Positions 1-6,843 are shown, counted from the stretch's first letter. The stretch is DNA of 23,663 nucleotides from DATLZC01 sp037444005 (GCA_037444005.1 JBBING010000033.1:1-23663), one strand, 5' to 3'. Notes: generated by a model from the letters alone, not told the origin. Numbers and translations: made by a program.

Positions 1-660
1 CTCGACCTGCACCATCATCCACTCGTGCGTCGGGTCGGTGGCCTCATGGCGATAGCAGCGTCCCGGCACGACGATACGGATGGGCGGGCGGTGCCGCTCC
101 ATGACGCGCACCTGATTGGGCGACGTGTGCGTCCGGAGCAGGAGCTTCGGGCCGGCGGAGTCGCGCGTTTCGACATAGAAGGTGTCCATGAGCTCGCGGG
201 CCGGATGGTCCACGGGAATGCGCAACGCCTCAAAGTTGTAGTAGTCGGTCTCGACCTCGGGGCCTTCGGCGACGGAGAAGCCCATCGAGGCGAAGGCGTC
301 GAGGATGGCGCGCGTCGTCTGCGTGATGGGGTGGAGTCTACCGCGCGGAAGCGGCCTCGGGGGCAGGGTGACATCGATGCGCCCGGCCTCGACGGCCCGG
401 GCGAGCCGCTGCCGTTCGATGTCGGCGCGGCGCGCCTGGAACGCGGCCTCGAGCTCCTCCTTCAGGCGGTTGGCGGCGGCGCCGGCCCGCTTTCGCTCTT
501 CGACCGGCAGCGCGCCCAGCGAGCGCAGCACCTGGGTGAGGCGGCCCTTGCGGCCCAGGTAGGCGATACGCCACGCCTCCAGGGCCTCCTCGGTCGACGC
601 AGCCGCGAGCTCGCGATGCGCTGCCTGAGAGAGCTCCTCGAGGGTCGTCTGTGTGGTCAT
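1..660 (-). CDS. pheS: Phenylalanyl-tRNA synthetase alpha subunit (partial, 3' end cut by window edge)
   Basis: Alpha subunit of the class II (alpha-beta)2 enzyme that charges tRNA-Phe. The minus strand reads open from an ATG at 660 to the window edge, giving the first 220 residues of a protein usually near 340. Residues 1-90 form the N-terminal coiled-coil domain (helical, rich in Glu and Arg). The catalytic domain begins near 105. Visible family signatures are GFSVAEGPEVE (127-137), DHPARELMDTFY (151-162), RTHTSPNQ (176-183) and the motif 2 region GRCYRHEATDPTHEW (200-214). In the usual MFHQ.EG segment the Phe-His pair reads Met-Val here (MMVQVE, 215-220), but the Gln and Glu that line the amino-acid pocket are kept. 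There is no strong Shine-Dalgarno sequence before the ATG. A promoter lies at 722-751. pheT would be expected beyond the left edge. The gene assignment is firm. Confidence 0.96.
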   Translation of the reverse strand, partial: MTTQTTLEELSQAAHRELAAASTEEALEAWRIAYLGRKGRLTQVLRSLGALPVEERKRAGAAANRLKEELEAAFQARRADIERQRLARAVEAGRIDVTLPPRPLPRGRLHPITQTTRAILDAFASMGFSVAEGPEVETDYYNFEALRIPVDHPARELMDTFYVETRDSAGPKLLLRTHTSPNQVRVMERHRPPIRIVVPGRCYRHEATDPTHEWMMVQVE

Positions 661-721
661 CGGCTCAGCGTCTGCGGATTCCGGCGGGGTCGTCACCGGG
701 GCGGGTGCCTCCGGCGGGCGC

Positions 722-751
722 AGTATAGGAACGACCGGGTTCGAGCGGCAA
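722..751 (-). promoter_or_regulatory. Sigma70-type promoter for pheS
   Basis: On the minus strand, -35 TTGCCG (751-746) and -10 TATACT (727-722) are separated by 18 nt. Transcription would start near 715, giving a leader of about 55 nt before the pheS ATG at 660. That leader is too short for a T-box or a peptide attenuator. The match to consensus is seen directly; activity is inferred. Confidence 0.6.
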
Positions 752-782
752 GCGCAGGTTTCCCCGCTCGCGGCCCGCCGTC

Positions 783-788
783 TATCAT
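783..788 (+). promoter_or_regulatory. Candidate -10 element for the RAM protein-moeA pair
   Basis: TATCAT matches the -10 consensus at five of six positions and lies 30 nt before the start codon of the RAM-domain gene. No good -35 hexamer is seen at 16-18 nt upstream (TTTCCC is the best available). It faces away from the pheS promoter, so the two would form a divergent pair. Confidence 0.35.
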
Positions 789-817
789 GGCTGCAGCCCA
801 CCGGAGGAGGAAACGCG

Positions 818-1069
818 ATGGCGGTTCGTGGTTACGTGCTCATCGAGGCGGAGGTCGGCAAGGCCAAGGCCGTCGCCGACGCCATTCAGGGGATCCGGCG
901 GCCCGACGCCAAGGTGTTGTCGGTCGACACCGTGACCGGGCCGTTCGACGTCATCGTCCAGCTCGAGGCGGACGACCTGGACAAGCTCGGGACGTGCATC
1001 ACCGACGCCATCCAGCGCGTCGAAGGGGTCCAGCGGACCACCACGTGTCTCTCGGTCCGCCTGGGCTGA
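818..1069 (+). CDS. Stand-alone Lrp/AsnC ligand-binding (RAM/SAM) domain protein
   Basis: An 83-residue protein made almost entirely of the alpha-beta ligand-binding fold found at the C-terminus of Lrp/AsnC regulators. The pattern is visible as VRGYVLIEAEVGKAKAVADAI, then a beta strand around VLSVDTVTG, then PFDVIVQLEADDLDKLGTCI (written here in pieces). No helix-turn-helix precedes it, so it should not bind DNA by itself. Family members of this type form oligomers that bind amino acids, or pair with full-length Lrp proteins. The ATG at 818 is chosen because GGAGGAGG sits at 803-810, 7 nt upstream; longer readings start inside the promoter region. moeA follows after 20 nt, so the two are probably co-transcribed. 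A link between the domain and molybdopterin synthesis is not established by the sequence. Confidence 0.85.
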   Translation: MAVRGYVLIEAEVGKAKAVADAIQGIRRPDAKVLSVDTVTGPFDVIVQLEADDLDKLGTCITDAIQRVEGVQRTTTCLSVRLG

Positions 1070-1089
1070 GAGGAGGAAGCCCCGCCGCC

Positions 1090-2340
1090 ATGATCTCGGT
1101 CGAAGAAGCGCTCGAGCGCATTCTGTCGTACGTCGACCGGCTCGACGCCGAGGAGCGGCCCATCCTCGACGCGCTCGGGCAGGCACTGGCTGAGGACGTC
1201 CGCGCCGGCTTCGATATTCCGCCGCACGACAACACAGCGATGGACGGCTACGCCGTTCGGGCCGAGGACACCCGCGGCGCGTCGCCCGAACGGCCGGTGA
1301 CGTTGCGGGTCGTCGGGGAGCTGGCGGCGGGCTACGTGTACGAGGGCGAGCTGCAGCCGGGCTGCGCCATCCGCCTCATGACCGGGGCGCCGATGCCCCG
1401 GGGGGCGGACGCCGTCGTGCCGTTCGAGGAGACCGACGAGCCAGAGGGGCACGCCTTCGGGAAGTTCACCAAGGCGCGCGAGGTCGTGGGCGTGCTCAAG
1501 GAGGCGAAGCCCGGAGCCAACGTGCGGCGGGCGGGCGAGGACGTCGCCCGGGGGCAGGTCATCCTGCGCGAGGGGCAGACCCTGCGCGCCGCGCAGGTCG
1601 GCGTGCTGGCGTCGCTGGGCCGCGCCACCGTGCGGGTCATCAGGCGCCCGGTCGTCGCCATCCTCTCCACGGGCGACGAGGTCGTGGAGCCGGGCCGGCC
1701 GCTGGGGCCGGGGCAGATCTACGACGCCAACGCCTACAGCGTCGCCGCGATGGTGCGCGAATGCGGAGCGATTCCGCGTCTTCTGGGCATCGCGCGGGAC
1801 ACCGTGGAGGACCTCACGGCCAAGGTCCGGGAAGGGCTCTCCGCGGACATGCTCGTGACCTCGGCCGGCGTGTCGCGGGGCGACTACGACGTCGTGAAGG
1901 ACGTGCTCGCCCGCGAGGGCGAGGTCGACTTCTGGACGGTACGCATGAAGCCGGGGAAGCCACTCGCATTCGGCGCCTTCCGGGCGCTCGACGGCCGGCG
2001 GGTGCCGCATCTGGGCCTGCCGGGCAACCCGGTGAGCTCGATGGTGTCGTTCGAGCTCTTCGGCCGGCCCGCCATCTTCAAGATGATGGGCCGCAGCGAC
2101 TGGGAGCGTCAGCGGATCCGCGCTATCGCTGAGGAGCGCATCGTCAACACCGACGGCCGCCGCGTGTTCGCCCGGGTCATCGTCACACGGAAGGACGGCC
2201 GCTACCACGCCGCACTGACGGGGCCCCAGGGGTCGGGCATCCTCACGTCGATGGCCTTCGCCAACGGCCTGGCCGTCGTACCCGAGGAGGTGCCCGAGGT
2301 GCGTCCCGGCGACGAGATCGACGTCATCCTGCTGGAGTAG
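1090..2340 (+). CDS. moeA: Molybdopterin molybdenumtransferase MoeA
   Basis: Inserts molybdate into adenylylated molybdopterin in the last step of molybdenum cofactor synthesis, in the cytoplasm. The 416-residue protein has the usual length and signatures: DNTAMDGYAVRAED (47-60), LMTGAPMPRGADAVVPFEE (96-114), GANVRRAGEDV (142-152), LSTGDEVVEPG (192-202) and GQIYDANAY (208-216). The MoCF/MogA-like domain follows with TSAGVSRGDYDVVKDVL (257-273), MKPGKPLAFG (286-295) and LGLPGNPVSS (308-317), where substrate phosphates bind. The C-terminal beta domain runs from about 340. The ATG is preceded by GAGGAGGAAG. No other cofactor gene (moaA, moaC, mogA, mobA) is in the window, so the molybdoenzyme served cannot be inferred. 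A bidirectional terminator follows. Confidence 0.96.
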   Translation: MISVEEALERILSYVDRLDAEERPILDALGQALAEDVRAGFDIPPHDNTAMDGYAVRAEDTRGASPERPVTLRVVGELAAGYVYEGELQPGCAIRLMTGAPMPRGADAVVPFEETDEPEGHAFGKFTKAREVVGVLKEAKPGANVRRAGEDVARGQVILREGQTLRAAQVGVLASLGRATVRVIRRPVVAILSTGDEVVEPGRPLGPGQIYDANAYSVAAMVRECGAIPRLLGIARDTVEDLTAKVREGLSADMLVTSAGVSRGDYDVVKDVLAREGEVDFWTVRMKPGKPLAFGAFRALDGRRVPHLGLPGNPVSSMVSFELFGRPAIFKMMGRSDWERQRIRAIAEERIVNTDGRRVFARVIVTRKDGRYHAALTGPQGSGILTSMAFANGLAVVPEEVPEVRPGDEIDVILLE

Positions 2341-2366
2341 GCGAGGGCGCGCGTCGAGACGCAGAA

Positions 2367-2386
2367 AGGGCCACGCGCGTGGCCCT
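2367..2386. terminator. Bidirectional terminator between convergent moeA and rplT
   Basis: A perfect 20-bp palindrome, two 10-nt arms (AGGGCCACGC and its complement) with no spacer, lies 26 nt after the moeA stop and 26 nt after the rplT stop. On the plus strand it is followed by TGTTGT-like sequence (GTTGTCG); on the minus strand by TTTCTGC. The uridine tracts are weak on both sides. The convergent placement is what supports the call. Confidence 0.65.
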
Positions 2387-2412
2387 GTTGTCGTGCTGTA
2401 GTCGACGTGCGG

Positions 2413-2772
2413 CTAGACGCCGAGCGCGGCCTTGGCTCTGGCGACGACCGCGCCGAACGCGATGGGATCGCGGACGGCGATGTCGGCGAGGGCCTTCCGG
2501 TCGATGGCGACGCCGGCCTTGTGGAGGCCGTCCATCAGGCGGCTGTACGAAAGACCCTCGAGGCGCGCCGCGGCGTTGATGCGGGTGATCCACAGGAGGC
2601 GCAGGTCGCCCTTGCGCTCGCGCCGGTGGAAGTACGCGTAGCGCAGGGCGTGCATGACCGATTCGTTGGCGCGCCGGAAGATGCGGTGGCGCTGGCCCTT
2701 GTGGCCCTTGGCCATGGCCACGATCTTCTTGTGCCGGGCGCGCGCGGTAACGCCTCGTTTGACTCGACTCAC
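2413..2772 (-). CDS. rplT: 50S ribosomal protein L20
   Basis: 119-residue L20, needed for early assembly of the large subunit and, in many bacteria, the repressor of its own operon. The family core is plain: SRVKRGVTARARHKKI near the start, AKGHKGQRHRIFRRA (21-35), RYAYFHRRERKGDLR (44-58), LWITRINAA (60-68). The start is GTG at 2772, with GAGGAG about 7 nt upstream; it agrees with the family N-terminus. rpmI ends 12 nt upstream (2785) and the gene is the last of infC-rpmI-rplT. Confidence 0.98.
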   Translation of the reverse strand: MSRVKRGVTARARHKKIVAMAKGHKGQRHRIFRRANESVMHALRYAYFHRRERKGDLRLLWITRINAAARLEGLSYSRLMDGLHKAGVAIDRKALADIAVRDPIAFGAVVARAKAALGV

Positions 2773-2784
2773 GGTGTTGGCTCC

Positions 2785-2982
2785 TCAGGCGTACGGCAAG
2801 AGCCGGCGGATGTTCTTGGCGTCGGAAGGGCTCACCGGGAGCATCTCGTCGATGAGGCGCTTCGTCCGGGGCGCCATCTTCCGGCGGTTGTGGCTGATGT
2901 AGCCCTTCCGGCGTAGGATCTTGCCTGTGCCGGTGATCTTGAATCGCTTCGCCGTGCCCTTGTGTGTCTTGATCTTAGGCAC
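2785..2982 (-). CDS. rpmI: 50S ribosomal protein L35
   Basis: 65-residue L35, a small basic protein of the large subunit. It matches the family end to end: PKIKTHKGTAKRFK at the start, GKILRRKGYISHNRRK in the middle and a conserved RLLPY end. The start codon is GTG at 2982, fixed by the family N-terminus (M)PKIKTHKG. It lies inside infC: the infC stop TAA is at 2977-2975, so the two genes overlap by 8 nt in different frames. This suggests translational coupling. Confidence 0.97.
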   Translation of the reverse strand: MPKIKTHKGTAKRFKITGTGKILRRKGYISHNRRKMAPRTKRLIDEMLPVSPSDAKNIRRLLPYA

Positions 2983-3586
2983 TGCCCACGCTCTCCGCCG
3001 CTGTCTGCGTTCCCGGCGCCGTTGACTGCTCGCGCTTCTTCGCGGGCCCGGGCGCCAGGATCATGTTCATGAACCGGCCCTCCATGGTCGGCGGCTTCTC
3101 CATGAACCCGACGTCCTTGAGCCGTTCCGCCAGCCGGATCAGGAGGTCCCGTCCGATGTCCGGATGCGTGATCTCCCTGCCCCGGAACATGACGGACATC
3201 TTCACCTTGTCGCCTTCGCGCAGGAACTCCTCGGCCTTCTTGGCCTTGGCTTCGATGTCGTGCGCGCCGATCTTGGGCTTGAAGCGCACCTCGCGAAGCT
3301 CGGAGTGCCGCGCGTGCTTCTTCGACTCGCGCTCCTTCTTCGCCTGCTCGTACTTGAAGCGCCCGTAGTCGAGGATGCGGCAGACCGGAGGGATGACGTT
3401 CGGCGCCACTTCGACCAGGTCGAGACCCGCCTCGCGCGCACGATTGAGCGCTTCAGGGACGCTCATCACGCCCAGGCGCTCCCCGTGTTCGTCGATGACC
3501 AGGACCTCTCGAGCCCGGATGCGCTCGTTCACGCGCAACTCGCGCGTCGGCGCAGGCGGCTCACGTCGTCGTGGTCTTACGGCCAC
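2975..3586 (-). CDS. infC: Translation initiation factor IF-3
   Basis: Binds the 30S subunit, prevents premature 50S joining and checks the initiator tRNA-start codon pair. The 203-residue protein has the N-domain (about 16-85; RVNERIRAREVLVID, then GLDLVEVAP and PPVCRILDYGRFKYEQAKK) and the C-domain (about 95-180; REVRFKPKIGAHDIEAKAK, REGDKVKMSVMFRGRE, PPTMEGRFMNMILAP). A disordered tail of about 20 residues follows. The only usable start in the frame is GTG at 3586, placed just 2 nt after GGAGG, a tight spacing. In several bacteria IF-3 represses its own gene through a rare AUU start; here a GTG is used. It is the first gene of infC-rpmI-rplT, transcribed from the promoter at 3607-3635. Confidence 0.97.
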   Translation of the reverse strand: MAVRPRRREPPAPTRELRVNERIRAREVLVIDEHGERLGVMSVPEALNRAREAGLDLVEVAPNVIPPVCRILDYGRFKYEQAKKERESKKHARHSELREVRFKPKIGAHDIEAKAKKAEEFLREGDKVKMSVMFRGREITHPDIGRDLLIRLAERLKDVGFMEKPPTMEGRFMNMILAPGPAKKREQSTAPGTQTAAESVGSA

Positions 3587-3606
3587 CCCCTCCTTGGTGC
3601 TACGGC

Positions 3607-3635
3607 ACTATAGCAACGGCCTTCGAGGGCGTCAA
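3607..3635 (-). promoter_or_regulatory. Strong sigma70-type promoter of the infC-rpmI-rplT operon
   Basis: On the minus strand, -35 TTGACG (3635-3630) and -10 TATAGT (3612-3607) are separated by exactly 17 nt, five of six matches each. Transcription should start near 3600, only about 14 nt before the infC GTG at 3586. That leaves room for the Shine-Dalgarno sequence and nothing more, so the long L20- or IF-3-responsive leaders known from other bacteria are absent if this is the main promoter. Confidence 0.75.
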
Positions 3636-3751
3636 CGCGGGAACGCCCCTACGCGCGTTCACTCGCGCCGTTCGAGGCCGGGGATCATCCGATAGGCGTT
3701 GCGACGGGCGGGGGCTTTGCGTTTGAATCAGATACGGGGGGCGCGGACGCG

Positions 3752-4573
3752 ATGATCGAGGAGCGCGTTCGAGAACTGAAGGCGACCATCGCGGCGCACG
3801 ACGGGCAGAACGTGGCCGGGTGGCGGTTCGCGCGCGAGGTCGACGAGCTCATCAGCCGCTTCTACGACGATATCGGCGCCATCAGCACGGTGAGCTCGCG
3901 AGCGCTCTTCGACCTCTTCGTCATCAAGACGCTGTACGTGAACCGCCGCAGCACCGACGCCCAGGTCATCGACTACCTCGGCGCCATGCTCGAGCGCTAC
4001 CTGTTCACGCGCGAGCTCTTCCCTATCGTGCGGGAAGGCGGCCGACGGACCCTGATGTACCTCTCGGACATCCTGCAGGAGACGACGGCGCTGAGCCACT
4101 TCCAGAATCTGTTCGAGGCGTACCGGAAGTACGGCGACAACGCGCTCTTTGTGACGGGCGTCTTCCCGCGCAGCCTGCGACGGCGCCGGGGAGGGCACTA
4201 CCGCTGGTCGCGGCCGGCCGGGTTCGTCGACGCGTCGTACTACATCACCACCGGGAAGAGCATGTACCGCAAGGCGTCGGAGCACGACCTCGCGGAGTTC
4301 ACGGGGCAGCGGGAGCTGCTCGCGAAGCTGGCGGCGTACTTCGAGATTTACATGGACGCCCTGAATGAGGCGAGCGAGCGCTACATCCTGGGGTTCGATA
4401 TGAACCTGATCGCGGACAAGATGCTGGACGCGATCAACGAATACCGGCGGTCGGGCGACGAGCGGCACCTCGAGAACGCCCGCCGGTATGCCGCCATCCT
4501 CAAGGTCGACCCGGCGGCGTACCCGCGCCTCTTCGAGCGACCGGGCCTTCCCCGGCTCGAGCAGGGGTTCTGA
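3752..4573 (+). CDS. Conserved-looking helical protein of unknown function
   Basis: 273 residues; I do not recognise the family. It is soluble, with no signal peptide and no membrane segment, and reads as mostly alpha-helical, with many Arg, Glu and aromatic residues. Notable stretches are the acidic/aromatic REVDELISRFYDDIG (28-42), FDLFVIKTLYVNRRSTDAQVI (53-73 region) and the basic patch RSLRRRRGGHYRWSRP at about 140-155, which could touch nucleic acid or phospholipid. Codon use and GC are like the neighbours. The ATG is preceded only by a G-run (3736-3741). No earlier start exists in the frame near it. It stands alone between the divergent infC promoter and the groEL promoter, with a hairpin after its stop. 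Confidence 0.8.
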   Translation: MIEERVRELKATIAAHDGQNVAGWRFAREVDELISRFYDDIGAISTVSSRALFDLFVIKTLYVNRRSTDAQVIDYLGAMLERYLFTRELFPIVREGGRRTLMYLSDILQETTALSHFQNLFEAYRKYGDNALFVTGVFPRSLRRRRGGHYRWSRPAGFVDASYYITTGKSMYRKASEHDLAEFTGQRELLAKLAAYFEIYMDALNEASERYILGFDMNLIADKMLDAINEYRRSGDERHLENARRYAAILKVDPAAYPRLFERPGLPRLEQGF

Positions 4574-4576
4574 GAC

Positions 4577-4593
4577 GGGCGGCGCACCCGCCC
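4577..4593 (+). terminator. Possible terminator hairpin after the 273-residue gene
   Basis: GGGCGG and CCGCCC arms pair across a 5-nt loop directly after the stop at 4573, followed by CTCTTGC. The stem is short and the T-tract poor, so termination is only plausible. The hairpin ends just before the -35 region of groEL. Confidence 0.4.
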
Positions 4594-4596
4594 CTC

Positions 4597-4625
4597 TTGC
4601 ATTCGGCGCGCGTCTGGGATAGTAG
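4597..4625 (+). promoter_or_regulatory. groEL: Probable groEL promoter next to CIRCE
   Basis: TTGCAT at 4597-4602 is a fair -35. Possible -10 hexamers are GATAGT (4618-4623, spacer 15) or TAGTAG (4620-4625, spacer 17). Either puts the transcription start at or just inside the CIRCE element at 4631, the usual arrangement for HrcA repression by blocking transcription initiation. Confidence 0.5.
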
Positions 4626-4630
4626 TAGTG

Positions 4631-4657
4631 TTAGCACTCTCTCCCTCTGAGTGCTAA
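4631..4657 (+). promoter_or_regulatory. CIRCE operator (HrcA binding site)
   Basis: TTAGCACTC, a 9-nt spacer and GAGTGCTAA form a perfect copy of the 9-9-9 consensus inverted repeat. In the bacteria where it is known, HrcA binds here and represses chaperonin genes until heat or misfolded protein titrates GroEL away from HrcA. The element is 60 nt upstream of the groEL ATG. It is the only CIRCE copy I see in the window, and hrcA itself is not present. Confidence 0.95.
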
Positions 4658-4717
4658 ACTTGACGTCGCAACGACCACCGAAGCGCACCACACATCACAG
4701 CAGAGGAGAAGGGAAGC

Positions 4718-6325
4718 ATGGCCAAACAGCTTCTGTTCGACGAGCAGGCGCGCCACGCGCTCAAGGAAGGGATCGACGCGCTGGCCGATGCCGTCAAGAT
4801 CACGCTGGGCCCCAAGGGCCGCAACGTCGTCCTCGACAAGAAGTTCGGCGCCCCCACCATCACCAATGACGGCGTCACCATCGCCAAAGAGATCGAGATC
4901 GAGGACCCGTTCGTGAACATCGGGGCGCAGCTCGCCAAGGAGATCGCCTCGAAGACCAACGACATCGCCGGTGACGGCACCACGACCGCCACGGTGCTGG
5001 GCCAGGCCATCGTCCACGAGGGCCTGAAGAACGTGGCCGCGGGCGCGAACCCCATGGCCCTCAAGCGGGGCATCGAGAAGGCGGCCGAAACCGTGGTCGA
5101 GGCCCTCAAGAACATGGCGGTGCCGGTAACCACCCGCGAGCAGATGGCCCAGGTCGCCGCCATCTCCGCCGCCGACGAGGCCATCGGTAACCTCATCGGC
5201 GAGGTCATGGAGAAGGTCGGCAAGGACGGCGTCATCACCGTCGAAGAGTCCAAGAGCATCGCCACCGAGGTCGAGTACGTCGAAGGCATGGCCTTCGACC
5301 GCGGGTACATCAGCCCGTACTTCGTAACCAACAGCGAAAAGATGGAGGCGGAGATCGAGGATCCCTACATCCTCGTGACCGACAAGAAGCTCTCCTCCGT
5401 CAACGACATCCTGCCGTTGCTGGAGCGGCTGCTCCAGGTGTCGAAGAACCTCCTCATCATCTGCGACGACTGCGAAGGCGAGGCGCTGGCGACGCTCGCG
5501 GTCAACAAGCTCCGCGGGACGCTGAACGTCGCGGCGGTGAAGGCTCCTGGCTTCGGTGACCGGCGCAAGGACAACCTGGGCGACATCGCTGTCCTCACCG
5601 GCGCCCAGGTCATCAGCGAGGAGCTGGGCCGCAAGCTCGACTCCGTCCAGGTCGAGGACCTCGGCCGCGCCCGCAAGGTCATCGTCAGCAAGGAGGAGAC
5701 GACCATCGTCGAGGGCAAGGGCGACCCGAAGGCCATCCAGGCGCGCATCGCCCAGATCAAGAGCGCTCTCGAGACCACCACGTCGGACTGGGACCGCGAG
5801 AAGCTGCAGGAGCGCCTCGGGAAGCTCGCCGGCAGCGTCGCCGTGATCAAGGTCGGCGCCGCCACCGAGGTCGAGCTCAAGGAGAAGAAGCACCGCGTCG
5901 AGGACGCGCTCTCCGCGACCCGCGCCGCCGTCGAGGAGGGCATCGTGTCCGGCGGTGGCGTGGCGCTGATCAACGCCCAGCCCGCGCTCGACAAGCTGAA
6001 GCTGGAGGGCGATGAGCAGACCGGCGTGAACATCCTGCGGCGCGCCCTCGAGGAGCCGCTCCGCCGCATCGCGATCAACGCCGGCAAGGACGGCTCGGTG
6101 ATCGTGCAGCGGGTCAAGGAGCTCAAGGTCGGCGAGGGCTACGACGCCCTGCGCGACGAGTTCGGCGACATGCAGAAGAAGGGCATCATCGACCCGCTCA
6201 AGGTGACCCGCGCGGCCCTCGAGAACGCCGTAAGCATCGCCGGCATGGTCCTCACGACCAACTGCCTGGTGACCGACATCCCGGAGAAGAAGGAAGGCGC
6301 CTCGTCCTCGCCGCCGATGTACTGA
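4718..6325 (+). CDS. groEL: Chaperonin GroEL (60 kDa), without adjacent groES
   Basis: ATP-driven folding chamber subunit. The 535-residue protein shows the equatorial nucleotide site LGPKGRNVVLD (30-40), the hydrolysis loop AGDGTTTATVL (84-94) and SGGGVALI near 410, and a normal apical domain (about 190-370; KAPGFGDRRKDNLGDIAVLTG). It ends DIPEKKEGASSSPPMY and so lacks the Gly-Gly-Met repeat tail that usually fills the bottom of the cavity; this makes it about 10 residues shorter than most. The ATG follows GAGGAGAAGGGAAGC. CIRCE and a promoter precede it directly and no groES is found on either side, so it is a monocistronic or groEL-first unit. The missing tail is typical of some secondary or lineage-specific GroELs, so a second copy with groES may exist elsewhere. 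Confidence 0.97.
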   Translation: MAKQLLFDEQARHALKEGIDALADAVKITLGPKGRNVVLDKKFGAPTITNDGVTIAKEIEIEDPFVNIGAQLAKEIASKTNDIAGDGTTTATVLGQAIVHEGLKNVAAGANPMALKRGIEKAAETVVEALKNMAVPVTTREQMAQVAAISAADEAIGNLIGEVMEKVGKDGVITVEESKSIATEVEYVEGMAFDRGYISPYFVTNSEKMEAEIEDPYILVTDKKLSSVNDILPLLERLLQVSKNLLIICDDCEGEALATLAVNKLRGTLNVAAVKAPGFGDRRKDNLGDIAVLTGAQVISEELGRKLDSVQVEDLGRARKVIVSKEETTIVEGKGDPKAIQARIAQIKSALETTTSDWDREKLQERLGKLAGSVAVIKVGAATEVELKEKKHRVEDALSATRAAVEEGIVSGGGVALINAQPALDKLKLEGDEQTGVNILRRALEEPLRRIAINAGKDGSVIVQRVKELKVGEGYDALRDEFGDMQKKGIIDPLKVTRAALENAVSIAGMVLTTNCLVTDIPEKKEGASSSPPMY

Positions 6326-6331
6326 GGCGGC

Positions 6332-6345
6332 CCGCGGGCCCGCGG
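6332..6345 (+). repeat. GC-rich palindrome in the groEL-downstream gap
   Basis: A perfect 14-nt palindrome (CCGCGG, GC, CCGCGG overlapping arms) lies 7 nt after the groEL stop, with no T-tract. It may be an intercistronic mRNA-stabilising hairpin between groEL and the 148-residue gene, or chance in a GC-rich gap. Confidence 0.3.
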
Positions 6346-6372
6346 CCGGCGTCGCAGCAGGGGGTGAGACGG

Positions 6373-6819
6373 ATGGCCACGGAGAACGGCGTGCTCATCA
6401 ACACCGCGGAGGTGAAGCAGGTCGTGGCGAACGCCGACGTGTTCGCCGTGGGGTTCCCTCTGTTCCCCGAACGCCTGCTGGTGGACACGCGGTCCGACGC
6501 GACGACCCCTCCCATGGCCCGCCTCGTGGAGCCGGTGTCGTCGGTGCAAGAGCGCTTCTTCTGGCTCGGCCAGCACCGGCCCTCCCTCGGGATGCCGCAG
6601 CGGTTCATGTTCTTCTTCTGGCCGCACAGCGTCGCCTTCCTCGAGGACAGCGGCGTCTGGAACGCCATCCGCCAGCGCCTGCTGGCCAGCGAAGCGGGCC
6701 GGTCCGCCGTCGAGGAGCTGGACCGTACGCTCGAGGAGCTGAAGGCCAAAGAGCGGGATATGTACATCGGCGCGATCCGCGGCGACGAGCGCCACAAGAC
6801 CATCTGGGCCGCGCGCTGA
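6373..6819 (+). CDS. Unrecognised 148-residue protein downstream of groEL
   Basis: I do not recognise the family. It is soluble, with no signal peptide. An alpha-beta N-terminal part (LINTAEVKQVVANADVFAVG, residues about 8-27, then FPLFPERLLVDTRSD) is followed by an aromatic segment MPQRFMFFFWPHSVAFLED (about 76-94) and a helical, coiled-coil-like end (AVEELDRTLEELKAKERDMYIG, 116-137 region, in pieces). The ATG at 6373 is preferred over a GTG at 6364, because the G-rich GGGGGTGAGA then serves as ribosome-binding site. It follows groEL by 47 nt and ends in a strong terminator. It could therefore be part of the HrcA-controlled transcript, but a stress role is only a guess from position. Confidence 0.8.
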   Translation: MATENGVLINTAEVKQVVANADVFAVGFPLFPERLLVDTRSDATTPPMARLVEPVSSVQERFFWLGQHRPSLGMPQRFMFFFWPHSVAFLEDSGVWNAIRQRLLASEAGRSAVEELDRTLEELKAKERDMYIGAIRGDERHKTIWAAR

Positions 6820-6843
6820 GCGCAGTCCCGGACGGAGCGAACG

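Noticed and set aside
25..1089. A plus-strand open frame running from near the left edge into moeA
   Set aside because: It is antisense to pheS over 1-660 and in frame with moeA only by chance absence of stops in GC-rich DNA. The moeA family N-terminus and ribosome-binding site fix the start at 1090.
886..2208. A 440-residue minus-strand frame opposite moeA
   Set aside because: Composition (His, Arg, Pro-rich, no domain) is that of an antisense shadow; the plus strand encodes a complete MoeA.
4631..5893. A 420-residue minus-strand frame opposite groEL
   Set aside because: Leu/Asp/Gly-rich antisense reading of groEL that also covers the CIRCE operator; no family signature.
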